Notes: generated by a model from the letters alone, not told the origin. Shown: positions 40,767 through 51,058, numbered from the stretch's first letter. The stretch is DNA of 64,000 nucleotides from Krasilnikoviella flava (GCF_900167525.1 NZ_FUZQ01000004.1:1-64000); one strand, 5' to 3'. Program-made: numbers and translations.

Positions 40767-41288
40767 ATGTCGCGTCACACCCTGTCCGTGCTGGTCGAGA
40801 ACAAGCCGGGCGTCCTCACCCGCGTCTCGGCGCTCTTCGCTCGCCGGGCGTTCAACATCCACTCCCTGGCCGTGGGCCCCACCGAGCACGAGGAGATCTC
40901 GCGCATCACCGTGGTGGTCGACGTCGAGGAGCACCCGCTCGAGCACGTGACCAAGCAGCTCAACAAGCTGGTCAACGTCATCAAGATCGTCGAGCTCGAC
41001 CCTGGGTCGTCCGTGCAGCGTGAGCTCCTGCTCGTCAAGGTGCGGGCCGACGCGGCCACGCGGTCCGGGGTGCTCGAGGTCGTCGACCTCTTCCGCGCCC
41101 ACGTCGTGGACGTCGTGCCCGACACCGTCGTCATCGAGGCGACCGGCACCGACGCCAAGCTGTCCGCCCTGCTCGCAGCCCTGGAGCCGTACGGCGTCCG
41201 CGAGATCGTCAAGTCCGGCACCCTCGCGGTGGGCCGCGGATCGCGGTCCATCACCGACCGAGCGCTGGAGCGCGTGCGCACGGCCTGA
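40767..41288 (+). CDS. ilvN: Acetolactate synthase, small (regulatory) subunit
   Basis: 173 aa with N-terminal ACT domain (TLSVLVENKPGVLTRVSALF, FNIHSLAVGPTEHEEISRIT) that binds valine for feedback control, and a C-terminal IlvH-type domain (RELLLVKVRADAATRSGVLEVVDLFRA). Lies 32 nt after ilvB with GACGGAG as ribosome site. Length matches IlvN/IlvH proteins (~165-175 aa). Confidence 0.95.
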   Translation: MSRHTLSVLVENKPGVLTRVSALFARRAFNIHSLAVGPTEHEEISRITVVVDVEEHPLEHVTKQLNKLVNVIKIVELDPGSSVQRELLLVKVRADAATRSGVLEVVDLFRAHVVDVVPDTVVIEATGTDAKLSALLAALEPYGVREIVKSGTLAVGRGSRSITDRALERVRTA

Positions 41289-42434
<1,146 letters not shown>

Positions 42435-42458
42435 CCCACACCGTCAGCAGCGACGCGC

Positions 42459-42495
42459 GCGGCCGCCGCCCGGGAGACCCCCGGCCGGCGGCCGC
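42459..42495 (+). terminator. Terminator after ilvC
   Basis: 10-bp perfect stem (42459-42468 with 42486-42495), then one mismatch and five more pairs to a small loop, 25 nt after the ilvC stop. GC-rich without T-run. Ends the ilvBNC unit. Confidence 0.7.
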
Positions 42496-42591
42496 ACGTG
42501 CGTCCGGGGACGGCGCGGCCTCCCGCGGGCCGCGCACGGACACGGACCGGCCGGGCGAGCTGTAGCCAGCCCGCCAGGCAGGATGTCCGGC

Positions 42592-43158
42592 ATGTGCGAC
42601 GACACGACCCGGCCCCCGACCGACGACTCGCAGGACGGGACGGGCGGGGCGATCCACGACGAGGCGCACGCCGAGCGCATCGCGGAGTTCTGGGACGCCG
42701 CCCGCCCGAGCGCCGGGAGCATCAGCCAGGGCGGGGCGGCGGGGGAGCGGTCGGAGAACGTCGAGCGACCGTCCGCGTGGGCGTTCGGGGACTCGCCCGG
42801 GCTCGCCGACGAGCTGCTCGCCCTGGTGCTCGGGGGGCGCAAGACGGCCGCGGCGTCGCTGGTCGTCGAGTTCGAGGACGTCGCCGATCCGGTGCCTGCC
42901 GCCGGGGACCTGTCGATCGTCCTGGACGGCCAGGGCGAGCCGCGCGCGCTGATCCGGACCACGCAGGTCGAGATCGTGCCGTTCGCGGAGGTCACGGCCG
43001 TGCACGCCTCCCTCGAGGGCGAAGGCGACCGCACCGTGGAGGCGTGGCGCACCGAGCACGAGCGGGCCTGGCGCGGCACGCTCGAGTCCCTCGGGCGCGA
43101 GTTCGATCCGTCGATGCTGGTGGTGTGCGAGCGGTTCACGGTGCTCTACTCGGCATGA
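42592..43158 (+). CDS. ASCH-domain protein (paralog 1)
   Basis: 188 aa. The block GERSENVERPSAWAFGDSPGLADELLALVLGG, GDLSIVLDGQGEPRALIRTT and a late VVCERFTVLY fit the ASCH (YhfF-like) fold, which binds RNA or modified nucleosides; substrate unknown. About 60% similar to the paralog at 43714. The ATG at 42592 follows CAGGAT (42579-42584) by 7 nt, so it is preferred over ATG 42583. Separated from its paralog by a Nudix gene on the other strand. Confidence 0.8.
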   Translation: MCDDTTRPPTDDSQDGTGGAIHDEAHAERIAEFWDAARPSAGSISQGGAAGERSENVERPSAWAFGDSPGLADELLALVLGGRKTAAASLVVEFEDVADPVPAAGDLSIVLDGQGEPRALIRTTQVEIVPFAEVTAVHASLEGEGDRTVEAWRTEHERAWRGTLESLGREFDPSMLVVCERFTVLYSA

Positions 43159-43219
43159 CGACGGCCGAGCGTACGCGTCCGCCCCCGGGGGCATGGGGCG
43201 ACCCGCAGGGAGTGCTTGC

Positions 43220-43654
43220 TCAGCCGATCAGGCCCGCCATGCGGCGGCCGACGTCCACCAGGTCGACCCGGTCCAGGGCGTCGACGTCGGGCAGCCGGTG
43301 CCAGGCGACGGCGTCGGTGCTGCCGTCCGCCTCGACGGTCAGCTCGCCGCCGACGACGCGTGCGCGGTAGACGATCCGGATCCCGTGCAGCGGTTCCGTG
43401 GGCGGCGTGCCGTTCACCGCGAACCGGCGTTCCGCGGGCACGACGATGCTGTCGACGCCGAGCAGGCCGTCGAGCACGACGTCGTAGCCGGTCTCCTCGC
43501 GCAGCTCGCGGACGGCGGCGGCCTCCGGGTGCTCGCCGGGGTCGATGCCGCCACCGGGCAGCGTCCAGCCGGACCCGCCGCCCTCGTTCCAGTGGGGGAG
43601 GAGGATCTGGTCGTCGTCGACCACGACGGCGTAGGCGGCGATGCGCGTGAACAT
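43220..43654 (-). CDS. Nudix hydrolase
   Basis: 144 aa. Complete Nudix box GGIDPGEHPEAAAVRELREETGYDV (GX5EX7REUXEEXGU shape, positions ~36-58). Hydrolyses a nucleoside diphosphate linked to another group, substrate unknown. On the minus strand the ATG follows CAGGAT by 6 nt, like its ASCH neighbours. Flanked by two ASCH paralogs, so nucleotide clean-up together is possible but unproven. Confidence 0.92.
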   Translation of the reverse strand: MFTRIAAYAVVVDDDQILLPHWNEGGGSGWTLPGGGIDPGEHPEAAAVRELREETGYDVVLDGLLGVDSIVVPAERRFAVNGTPPTEPLHGIRIVYRARVVGGELTVEADGSTDAVAWHRLPDVDALDRVDLVDVGRRMAGLIG

Positions 43655-43713
43655 CCGGACATCCTGACAGGCGGCGCCTGACGAGGGCGGCGTGACCTGG
43701 CAGGATGGCGCGC

Positions 43714-44241
43714 ATGACCGACGACGCGAACCCCGGGCTGGACGCCGAGCAGGCCGACCTGATCACGCAGTTCTGGGACGTCGCGCGCCCGAGCGCCGGC
43801 CGCACCAGCCACGGCGGCGCGGTGGGGGAGCGCTCGGAGAACGTGGTGCCGCCGCCGGCCTGGTCGTTCGGGGACTCGCCCGAGCTGGCCGACGAGCTGC
43901 TGGCCCTCGTGGTCGACGGGGTGAAGACCGGCACCGCGGCCGCCGTCTGGGAGTACGAGGCCGCCGACGAGCCGTTGCCGCGCAAGGGTGACCTGTCCAT
44001 CGTGCTCGACGGCGGGGGCGCGCCGCGCCTCCTCATCAGGACCACGCAGGTCGACACCGTCCCGTTCGAGGAGGTGACCGCCGAGCACGCCGCCGCGGAG
44101 GGTGAGGGCGACCGCTCCCTCGCCGACTGGCGCGCGGGCCACGAGCGCTACTGGCGGCGCACGCTGGCGCAGATCGGCCGCGAGTTCGACCCGACGATGC
44201 CGGTGGTCTGCGAGCGGTTCAAGGTGCTCTTCCGCGCCTGA
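43714..44241 (+). CDS. ASCH-domain protein (paralog 2)
   Basis: 175 aa. Same motifs as paralog 1: GERSENVVPPPAWSFGDSP, ADELLALVVDGVKTGTAA, KGDLSIVLDGGG, VVCERFKVLFRA. ATG 43714 follows CAGGAT (43701-43706) by 7 nt; an in-frame ATG at 43705 overlaps the hexamer and is less likely. Duplication of an ASCH gene around an inverted Nudix gene explains the layout. Confidence 0.8.
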   Translation: MTDDANPGLDAEQADLITQFWDVARPSAGRTSHGGAVGERSENVVPPPAWSFGDSPELADELLALVVDGVKTGTAAAVWEYEAADEPLPRKGDLSIVLDGGGAPRLLIRTTQVDTVPFEEVTAEHAAAEGEGDRSLADWRAGHERYWRRTLAQIGREFDPTMPVVCERFKVLFRA

Positions 44242-44301
44242 CCCGCGTCCCGGTGTCGGGGCAGCGTGCGTCCGGTGGCCGACATCGGGCACGATGGCGC
44301 G

Positions 44302-44817
44302 ATGCCCGCCGCGCCGCCGCCCGCCCCGCTGCCGCCCGCCACGATCCGACCCGCCACGCCCGAGGACGCGCCGGGGTGCGCGATCGTGCACCACACGTCG
44401 TGGGTCGAGACGTACGGCGGCCTGCTCCCCGCGGAGCACTGGGAGACCGACACGCTCGAGGCGCGCACCGCGACCTGGCGGCGCTGGCTCGCCGGTGAGC
44501 TGACGGCGGTCGTGGCGGAGCTCGACGGGCGGGTCGTCGGCGTCGCCTTTGCCGACAGGGGGCGGGAGGTGGGCGGCCATGCGCCGGTGCGCGACCGCGA
44601 GCTCTGGCTCCTCTACGTGCTGGCGGAGCACCACGGGACGGGCATCGGTCAGGCGCTGCTGGGCGCCGTCGTGCCGCCAGGGGTGCCCGCCCAGCTCTGG
44701 GTCGTGGAGGAGAACCCGCGGGCACGTCGGTTCTACGAGCGCCACGGGTTCGTCCCCGACGGCGCCCGCTTCGTCGACGAGCGGTTGGACCTCGCCGAGG
44801 TCCGGCACGTGCGCTGA
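44302..44817 (+). CDS. GNAT-family N-acetyltransferase
   Basis: 171 aa. TIRPATPEDAPGCAIVHHTSWVETYGGLLP is typical of small GNAT enzymes (YP_ family akin to PhnO/RimI-like), with the acetyl-CoA loop LAEHHGTGIGQALLGAVV and VEENPRARRFYERHGFVPDG. Substrate unknown. ATG 44302 sits 6 nt after CACGAT (44290-44295). The short hairpin GTGACCT-GCG-AGGTCAC (44824-44840) follows the stop. Confidence 0.85.
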   Translation: MPAAPPPAPLPPATIRPATPEDAPGCAIVHHTSWVETYGGLLPAEHWETDTLEARTATWRRWLAGELTAVVAELDGRVVGVAFADRGREVGGHAPVRDRELWLLYVLAEHHGTGIGQALLGAVVPPGVPAQLWVVEENPRARRFYERHGFVPDGARFVDERLDLAEVRHVR

Positions 44818-44907
44818 CCACGCGTGACCTGCGAGGTCACGGCCCCGTCCGTCCGAGGAATGAGATCTCTGTCCGCATCATGACCCCGCGGGCTTAGGCT
44901 CGGCCCC

Positions 44908-45951
44908 ATGACGCGGAGCATCGACCTGGCAGTGGTGGCCGGCGACGGCATCGGCACGGAAGTCGTGGAGCAGGGCCTGGCGGTCCTCGAGGCGGCCGTG
45001 GCCGGCTCGGACGTCAAGATCTCCACCACCGAGTTCGACCTGGGGGCGCGCCGCTGGCATGCCACGGGCGAGACCCTCACCGACGCCGACCTCGAGGCCA
45101 TCAAGGGCCACGACGCGATCCTGCTGGGCGCCATCGGCGACCCCAGCGTCCCGTCGGGCGTCCTCGAGCGCGGGCTGCTGCTCAAGCTCCGCTTCTCGCT
45201 GGACCACTACGTGAACCTGCGCCCGGGCAAGCTGTACCCCGGCGTGACCAGCCCGCTGGCCAACCCCGGCGACGTCGACTTCGTCGTCGTGCGCGAGGGC
45301 ACCGAGGGCCCGTACGTCGGCAACGGCGGCGCGCTGCGCGTCGGTACCCCGCACGAGATCGCCACCGAGGTGTCGGTCAACACCGCGTTCGGCGTCGAGC
45401 GCGTGGTCCGCGACGCCTTCGCCCGCGCCCAGGCCCGCCCGCGCAAGCACCTCACGCTGGTGCACAAGCACAACGTGCTCGTGCACGCCGGCCACCTGTG
45501 GCGCCGCACGGTCGAGGCCGTCAACGCCGACTTCCCGGACGTCACCACGGACTACCTGCACGTGGACGCCGCCACGATCTTCCTCACGACGAACCCGTCG
45601 CGCTTCGACGTGATCGTCACCGACAACCTGTTCGGCGACATCCTCACCGACCAGGCCGCCGCGATCACCGGCGGTATCGGCCTCGCCGCGTCGGCGAACA
45701 TCAACCCGGACCGCACGGCGCCGTCCATGTTCGAGCCGGTGCACGGCTCCGCGCCGGACATCGCCGGCCAGGGCAAGGCCGACCCGACCGCCACCGTGCT
45801 GTCGGTGTCCCTCCTGCTCGACCACCTCGGCCTCACCGAGGAGAGCAAGCGCGTGGAGGCCGCGGTCGCGGCCGACCTCGTCGAGCGCGGCGACCGAGTA
45901 CGCACGACGGCCGAGGTCGGGCGCGACCTCGCCGCTCGCGTCAACGGCTGA
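44908..45951 (+). CDS. leuB: 3-isopropylmalate dehydrogenase
   Basis: 347 aa. NAD-dependent oxidative decarboxylation in leucine synthesis (also acts on methylmalate in the citramalate route). [13 protein letters not shown] at the N terminus, [14 protein letters not shown], and the metal motif [40 protein letters not shown] is the NAD-specificity segment. ATG follows TAGGCT (44895-44900) by 7 nt, leaderless. A terminator hairpin follows. leuC/leuD/leuA are not in the window. Confidence 0.95.
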   Translation: MTRSIDLAVVAGDGIGTEVVEQGLAVLEAAVAGSDVKISTTEFDLGARRWHATGETLTDADLEAIKGHDAILLGAIGDPSVPSGVLERGLLLKLRFSLDHYVNLRPGKLYPGVTSPLANPGDVDFVVVREGTEGPYVGNGGALRVGTPHEIATEVSVNTAFGVERVVRDAFARAQARPRKHLTLVHKHNVLVHAGHLWRRTVEAVNADFPDVTTDYLHVDAATIFLTTNPSRFDVIVTDNLFGDILTDQAAAITGGIGLAASANINPDRTAPSMFEPVHGSAPDIAGQGKADPTATVLSVSLLLDHLGLTEESKRVEAAVAADLVERGDRVRTTAEVGRDLAARVNG

Positions 45952-45974
45952 CGACGCCCCGCGCGTCGCCACCG

Positions 45975-46005
45975 GACGGCGCGGCGCCACCTGCGCCGCG
46001 CCGTC
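45975..46005 (+). terminator. Terminator after leuB
   Basis: 13-bp perfect stem (45975-45987 with 45993-46005) with a CACCT loop, 24 nt after the leuB stop. It separates leuB from ilvE. Confidence 0.75.
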
Positions 46006-46170
46006 GGACGTGTCGTCCGAGCCACCGCCCGCCCCGGCCGTCGTCCCCTGTCGATCACCCGACGATCTCTCTATCGTCCGGGTGGCCGCTGTGGTCGGCA
46101 CGACGCCGGTGCCCACGCGCTGCGCGGTCGTGGAAAACTACAGGGGTCACCCGGTGAAAGGCCCCCGATC

Positions 46171-47331
46171 ATGACCACTTCCAGCACCACCTCCTCCGCC
46201 GCGAGCGCCGACGGGTCGGGCATCCTCCCGGCCGAGCTCGAGGATCTCGTCACCCTCTTCGACGTCCGTGCCACGGACAGCCCCACCCCGGACGCCGAGC
46301 GCGAGGCCGCGCTGCAGGCGCCGAAGTTCGGCACCGTGTTCACGGACCACATGGCCCGCATCAGCTGGCGCCAGGGCGACGGCTGGCTCGACCGCCGCAT
46401 CGAGAAGTACGGCCCGCTGCAGCTCGACCCCGCGACCGCCGTCCTGCACTACGCGCAGGAGATCTTCGAGGGGATGAAGGCGTACCGGCACGCGGACGGC
46501 TCGGTCTGGACGTTCCGTCCGGACGCCAACGCGGCCCGGTTCGCGCGCTCGGCGCACCGACTGGCGCTGCCCGCGCTGTCGGTCGACGACTTCATCGGCT
46601 CCATCGCGGCGCTCGTGCGCGCCGACATCGACTGGGTGCCGTCCGGCGAGGACTTCAGCCTCTACCTGCGGCCCTTCACCTTCGCGTCGGAGGCGTTCCT
46701 CGGGGTACGTCCCACCGCCGAGGCCGAGTACCTCGTCATCGCCTCTCCCGTCGGCCCGTACTTCGCCGGCGGCGTGAAGCCGGTGTCGATCTGGATCGAC
46801 GAGCACTACCACCGCTCCGGGCCGGGGGGCACGGGCGACGCGAAGTACGGCGGCAACTACGCGGCGAGCCTGCTGCCGCAGCAGCTCGCCGCCGAGAAGG
46901 GCTTCGACCAGGTCTGCTACCTCGACGCGACGACGAACACGTCGCTCGAGGAGCTCGGCGGGATGAACGTCTTCGTCGTCATGGCGGACGGCTCGGTGCA
47001 CACCCCGGAGCTCACCGGCTCGTTCCTCGAGGGCGTCACCCGCTCGTCCATCCTGCAGCTCGCCGCGGACCGCGGTCACCAGGCCGTCGAGCGTCGTCTC
47101 CCGCTCGCCGAGGTCGTCGCCGGCCTCCAGGACGGCACGGTGCGCGAGATCTTCGCCTGCGGCACGGCGGCGGTCATCACCCCGGTCGGCCGGCTCGCGG
47201 GCGACGAGTTCGACCTGCAGGTCTCGGGCGGGGAACCGGGGGAGCTCACGATGGCGATCCGCGAGGAGCTCACCGACATCCAGTACGGTCGGGCCGCGGA
47301 CCGGCACGGCTGGATGCGCCGGCTCGCCTGA
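46171..47331 (+). CDS. ilvE: Branched-chain amino acid aminotransferase
   Basis: 386 aa class IV PLP aminotransferase, the final step to Val/Leu/Ile. PLP Lys225 is in GDAKYGGNYAASLLPQ; YAQEIFEGMKAYRHADG and EELGGMNVFVVMADG match the long actinobacterial form. ATG 46171 follows a GGTGAAAGG segment. The upstream 219-nt gap holds the leuB terminator; no leader peptide was seen. Confidence 0.95.
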   Translation: MTTSSTTSSAASADGSGILPAELEDLVTLFDVRATDSPTPDAEREAALQAPKFGTVFTDHMARISWRQGDGWLDRRIEKYGPLQLDPATAVLHYAQEIFEGMKAYRHADGSVWTFRPDANAARFARSAHRLALPALSVDDFIGSIAALVRADIDWVPSGEDFSLYLRPFTFASEAFLGVRPTAEAEYLVIASPVGPYFAGGVKPVSIWIDEHYHRSGPGGTGDAKYGGNYAASLLPQQLAAEKGFDQVCYLDATTNTSLEELGGMNVFVVMADGSVHTPELTGSFLEGVTRSSILQLAADRGHQAVERRLPLAEVVAGLQDGTVREIFACGTAAVITPVGRLAGDEFDLQVSGGEPGELTMAIREELTDIQYGRAADRHGWMRRLA

Positions 47332-47401
47332 GCCGCGCCGCGGTCGTCGCGGCACGCAGCTCGGGCGGGCTCGGCCACGACCACGGACGGAGGCTCCCCG
47401 C

Positions 47402-48580
47402 ATGGCGACCCCGATCACGGCCGACGAGGTCAACCGCACCACGCTCGCGCGCCAGCAGCTGCTCGCCCGCTCCGACGACGACGTCCCCGCCGTCGTCGGG
47501 CGGGTGGGCGGCCTGCAGGCCCAGCACGCCGACATGCCCTACGTCGCACTCTGGGCGCGGCGGGCCGGGCAGACGATCGGTGCGCTCGAGGACGCCCTCA
47601 CCGACGGCGACGTCGTGAAGGCGACCGTCATGAGGTCCACGCTGCACGTCGTGCCGAGCGCGGACTGGCCGCTGCTCGACGCCGTCTCCGCGGAGCAGCG
47701 GTTGGCGGCCTGGCGTGCGAGCGCCCGGCGGGCGGGGGTCGACCTGACCGGGCTCAACGCCGCCGTGCGCGCGTTCTGCGCCGAGCCCCGCACCCTCGAC
47801 GAGGTGGAGGCCTTCGCCGCCGACCAGTACCCCGGCGTCGACGCCGTGGCGGCGATCCCGGGCGGCGTGAGCCGCGCCTGGTGGCGCCTCGCGAGCGCGG
47901 GTGGCGGCCTCGTGCACGTGCCGCCGAGCGGCCTGTGGGGCTCCCACGTCGCGGCGCGCTACCAGGACGGGTCGCGCTGGCTGGCCGACCGGGTGTCGCA
48001 CCCGCTGCCCGTGGTGCCTCCGGACGAGGCCCGCGCCCGGGTCGTCGAGATGTACCTGCGCGCGTTCGGGCCGGCATCGGTGCGCGACGTCGCGCGGGGG
48101 ATCGGCGTCCGGGGCGTCGGGTCGATGAAGCGCGCGCTCGCGCTCCTGGAGCTGCGGGCGTACGTCGCGCCCGACGGCCGCGAGCTGCTCGACCTGGCCG
48201 ACGCGGCTGTGGTGCCCGGGGACACGCCCGCGCCGGTGCGGCTCCTGCCGCGCTGGGACCAGCTGCTCGTGGCGCTCGACGAGCGGTCGCGGATCGTCGA
48301 CGCCGAGCACGTCGGCCGCGTCTACCGGCGCAACGCCGACGTGCTCCCCACCCTCTGGGTGGACGGCCGGGTCGCCGGGACGTGGTCCCTGGACGTCGAC
48401 GCGCGCCGCGCCACCGTGCACCTCGAGCCCTTCACCGGTGACGCCTGGGCGCACCACCGCGACGCGCTGGAGGCGGAGGCGGGCGCCCTGCTCGACCTCG
48501 CCGCGGCGGACGCCCCCGAGCGCGAGATCACCTGGTCGGCCGAGCCGGCCGCACGAGAGTCCGGCCGAGCACACCGTTGA
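47402..48580 (+). CDS. Winged-helix DNA-binding protein, AlkZ/YcaQ-like
   Basis: 392 aa of the HTH_42 (winged-helix domain-containing) family that includes AlkZ/YcaQ DNA glycosylases. The QAQ motif in GLQAQHADMPYVALWARR resembles the Q-x-Q catalytic motif of AlkZ relatives; RSTLHVVPSADWP and RLLPRWDQLLVAL are conserved in the family. A role in unhooking or repairing alkylated bases is possible. Its 3' end overlaps the convergent membrane protein gene by 53 nt. Confidence 0.78.
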   Translation: MATPITADEVNRTTLARQQLLARSDDDVPAVVGRVGGLQAQHADMPYVALWARRAGQTIGALEDALTDGDVVKATVMRSTLHVVPSADWPLLDAVSAEQRLAAWRASARRAGVDLTGLNAAVRAFCAEPRTLDEVEAFAADQYPGVDAVAAIPGGVSRAWWRLASAGGGLVHVPPSGLWGSHVAARYQDGSRWLADRVSHPLPVVPPDEARARVVEMYLRAFGPASVRDVARGIGVRGVGSMKRALALLELRAYVAPDGRELLDLADAAVVPGDTPAPVRLLPRWDQLLVALDERSRIVDAEHVGRVYRRNADVLPTLWVDGRVAGTWSLDVDARRATVHLEPFTGDAWAHHRDALEAEAGALLDLAAADAPEREITWSAEPAARESGRAHR

Positions 48581-49121
48581 GCATCGCGGAGACCGCCACC
48601 CCGACCACGACCCAGACCAGGGCGGTCACCACCGCCGAGGCGGCGTCGCCGGTGCCCGTGAACGCGAGGGCGGCGAGGATCACGGTGACCAGCGCGACCA
48701 ACCAGCCGAAGAACATCCGTGGCCGCGGCACCACGCGCACGAGCAGCTGGAGGACCACGGCCGCGAGCAGGGCGAACACGGCCCCGGTCAGCGCCCACGC
48801 CAGCGCGGGCGCGCCGGGCACCAGCCGGGACGGGCCGAGCAGGCCCACGTCGAACGCGCTGTCGAAGACCACCGATGCCGCGAGGCCGAGGACGGCGCAC
48901 ACCACCACGGTGACGGCGGCCCCGGACCAGTAGCGGCGGCGGTCCAGGGCGAGCAGCCCGCGTGACGTGGGTGGTGGTGCGTCCCAGGCGTCGACGGGCT
49001 CCGCCGTCGGCACGGGGTGCGTGACGTGGCCGGCTCCGGGCGAGATGCCGGGCGAGATACCGGGCGGTGGTCCGGCGGGCTCGGTGGGCCAGGTGGGCCC
49101 GGTCGGTCGCGGGTCGGTCAT
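48528..49121 (-). CDS. Small four-helix membrane protein
   Basis: 197 aa. A ~60-residue Pro/Gly-rich N terminus (with an ISPG repeat) precedes four membrane helices (AAVTVVVCAVLGLAASVVF; ALTGAVFALLAAVVLQLLV; WLVALVTVILAALAFTG; VTALVWVVVGVAVSAML). No family recognised. Start has AGGAGG 9 nt upstream. Its last 53 nt overlap the end of the winged-helix gene on the other strand, an unusual convergent overlap. Confidence 0.7.
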   Translation of the reverse strand: MTDPRPTGPTWPTEPAGPPPGISPGISPGAGHVTHPVPTAEPVDAWDAPPPTSRGLLALDRRRYWSGAAVTVVVCAVLGLAASVVFDSAFDVGLLGPSRLVPGAPALAWALTGAVFALLAAVVLQLLVRVVPRPRMFFGWLVALVTVILAALAFTGTGDAASAVVTALVWVVVGVAVSAMLNGVLGRTLVRPARPTR

Positions 49122-49262
49122 CGGTGCTGCCTCCTGACCTCGGTGACGGTGCCAGCCGACCACACCCCGGGCTCGGTCGCACGGCCGCCCGACGCGGGAC
49201 GTGCGGGGCCACGGCGTGGACGGCCTGTCCGTCCGCCGCGAGGGTGTGGCACCATGTGGCCC

Positions 49263-49307
49263 ATGACACGCCTCGCCCATCAGCGTCGCTCGCTCATCAT
49301 TCGGTAG
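49263..49307 (+). CDS. cimA leader peptide (attenuation)
   Basis: A 14-codon ORF reading MTRLAHQRRSLIIR, with Leu-Ile-Ile codons near its end. It starts 7 nt after a CACCAT hexamer (49250-49255). An 11-bp hairpin and a T-run terminator follow before cimA. Adjacent Ile codons fit control of citramalate synthase, the entry to isoleucine. The arrangement parallels the ilvB leader 10 kb upstream. Inferred. Confidence 0.75.
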   Translation: MTRLAHQRRSLIIR

Positions 49308-49364
49308 CGCGTCCGGCACACCCGCCGGACGCGCAGACCTTCCGTACCCCGGGGGGTCTTTTTT
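49307..49364 (+). terminator. cimA attenuator: hairpin plus terminator
   Basis: First hairpin: perfect 11-bp stem 49307-49317/49324-49334 with a 6-nt loop, starting at the leader stop codon. The second structure pairs AGACC (49335-49339) with GGTCT (49355-49359) and runs into six T (49359-49364). The two together fit pause/terminator elements of an attenuator. Confidence 0.75.
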
Positions 49365-49407
49365 GTTGACCAGAACGCCCAGAGCTTCTCGACGTGGGGA
49401 GTCCCGC

Positions 49408-51057
49408 ATGACCGCCACCCCGTTCCACGTGTACGACACCACCCTGCGCGACGGCGCGCAGCAGGAGGGCATGAACCTCTCGGTGGCGGACAAGCTGGCG
49501 ATCGCGCCGCTGCTGGACGAGCTGGGTGTCGGCTTCATCGAGGGAGGCTGGCCGGGGGCCGTCCCCAAGGACACGGAGTTCTTCCGGCGGGCCGCCAAGG
49601 AGCTCTCCCTGCGGAACGCGGTGCTCGCGGCGTTCGGGGCCACCCGCAAGGCGGGCACGCGCGCCTGGGATGACCCGCAGGTGCGCGCGCTGCTCGACTC
49701 CGAGGCACCGGTCGTCACCCTGGTGGCCAAGTCGGACGTGCGGCACGTGGAACGCGCGCTGCGCACCACCCCCGACGAGGGGCTGGCGATGATCTCCGAC
49801 ACCGTGGCGTTCCTCGTGGGCGAGGGGCGCCGGGTCGTGGTGGACGCCGAGCACTTCTTCGACGGCTACCGGTTCGACCCGGCGTACTCCCGGGCCGCGG
49901 CCGAGGCGGCGTTCACCGCGGGCGCGGAGGTCGTCGTGCTGTGCGACACGAACGGGGGGATGCTGCCGCACTGGGTGACCGACGTCGTCACCGAGGTGCG
50001 CGGCGCGCTGGGCGTGCCGCACGGACGCGACGCCGCCGCGGGCGACCACCTCCTGGGCGTGCACGCGCACAACGACTCGGGCTGCGCCGTGGGGAACACC
50101 CTGGCCGCCGTCGCGTCCGGCGCGTGGCACGTGCAGGGCACCGTGAACGGCTACGGCGAGCGCACCGGCAACGTGGACCTGGTGACCGTCGTCGCGAACC
50201 TCGAGCTCAAGCACGGCCTGCGCACCCTGGCCGGCGAGGGCCTCGCGGAGGCGACGCGCATCGCACACGCCGTCGCCGAGATCACCAACATCTCCCCGTA
50301 CGCGCGCCAGCCGTACGTCGGGGCCAGCGCGTTCGCGCACAAGGCGGGGCTGCATGCCAGCGCCATCAAGGTGGACCCGGACCTGTATCAGCACATCGAC
50401 CCGACGGCCGTGGGCAACGACATGCGCATGCTGGTGTCGGACATGGCGGGCCGCGCATCCATCGAGCTCAAGGGTCGCGAGCTGGGATACGACCTCAGCG
50501 GACAGGGCGAGCTGCTCACCCGCGTCATGACGCGCGTCAAGGACGCCGAGGCGCAGGGCTACACGTTCGACGCCGCCGACGCGTCCTTCGAGCTGCTGCT
50601 GCGCGAGGAGCTCACCGGCACGCGGCAGACGTACTTCCGGGTGGAGAGCTGGCGGACCATCGTCGAGACGACCGCCGGCACGGCCGGCCACGATGCCGCG
50701 AGCCGGGACGCCGACGCGGTCGCGGAGGCGACGGTGAAGCTGCACGCCGGCGGCGAGCGCGTCGTCGCGACAGGGGAGGGCAACGGCCCGGTGAACGCCC
50801 TCGACCAGGCGCTGCGCAGCGCGCTGACCCGCGTGTACCCGCAGATGGAGAAGTTCGAGCTCATCGACTTCAAGGTGCGCATCCTCGACGCCCAGCAGGG
50901 CACGGACGCCACCACCCGCGTGCTGGTGGAGACGACGGACGGGCAGCACTCGTGGTCCACCGTGGGCGTGGGACCCAACGTCATCGAGGCGGCCTGGGAG
51001 TCGCTCATCGACGCGTACGTGTACGGCCTGGTGCACGCGGGCGTCGAGCCGCGCTGA
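49408..51057 (+). CDS. cimA: Citramalate synthase
   Basis: 549 aa, LeuA-like family. Condenses pyruvate with acetyl-CoA to (R)-citramalate, giving 2-oxobutyrate for isoleucine. Start YDTTLRDGAQQEGMNLSV, LGVGFIEGGWPG, catalytic VHAHNDSGCAVGNTLAAV and the C-terminal allosteric LeuA dimer domain (VNALDQALRSALTRVYP, DFKVRILDAQQGTDATTRV). Start 49408 with GGGGAG upstream; 49363 is TTG in frame. The leader peptide and attenuator suggest Ile control. It ends 1 nt before the convergent rpiR-type gene. Confidence 0.92.
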   Translation: MTATPFHVYDTTLRDGAQQEGMNLSVADKLAIAPLLDELGVGFIEGGWPGAVPKDTEFFRRAAKELSLRNAVLAAFGATRKAGTRAWDDPQVRALLDSEAPVVTLVAKSDVRHVERALRTTPDEGLAMISDTVAFLVGEGRRVVVDAEHFFDGYRFDPAYSRAAAEAAFTAGAEVVVLCDTNGGMLPHWVTDVVTEVRGALGVPHGRDAAAGDHLLGVHAHNDSGCAVGNTLAAVASGAWHVQGTVNGYGERTGNVDLVTVVANLELKHGLRTLAGEGLAEATRIAHAVAEITNISPYARQPYVGASAFAHKAGLHASAIKVDPDLYQHIDPTAVGNDMRMLVSDMAGRASIELKGRELGYDLSGQGELLTRVMTRVKDAEAQGYTFDAADASFELLLREELTGTRQTYFRVESWRTIVETTAGTAGHDAASRDADAVAEATVKLHAGGERVVATGEGNGPVNALDQALRSALTRVYPQMEKFELIDFKVRILDAQQGTDATTRVLVETTDGQHSWSTVGVGPNVIEAAWESLIDAYVYGLVHAGVEPR

Positions 51058-51058
51058 C

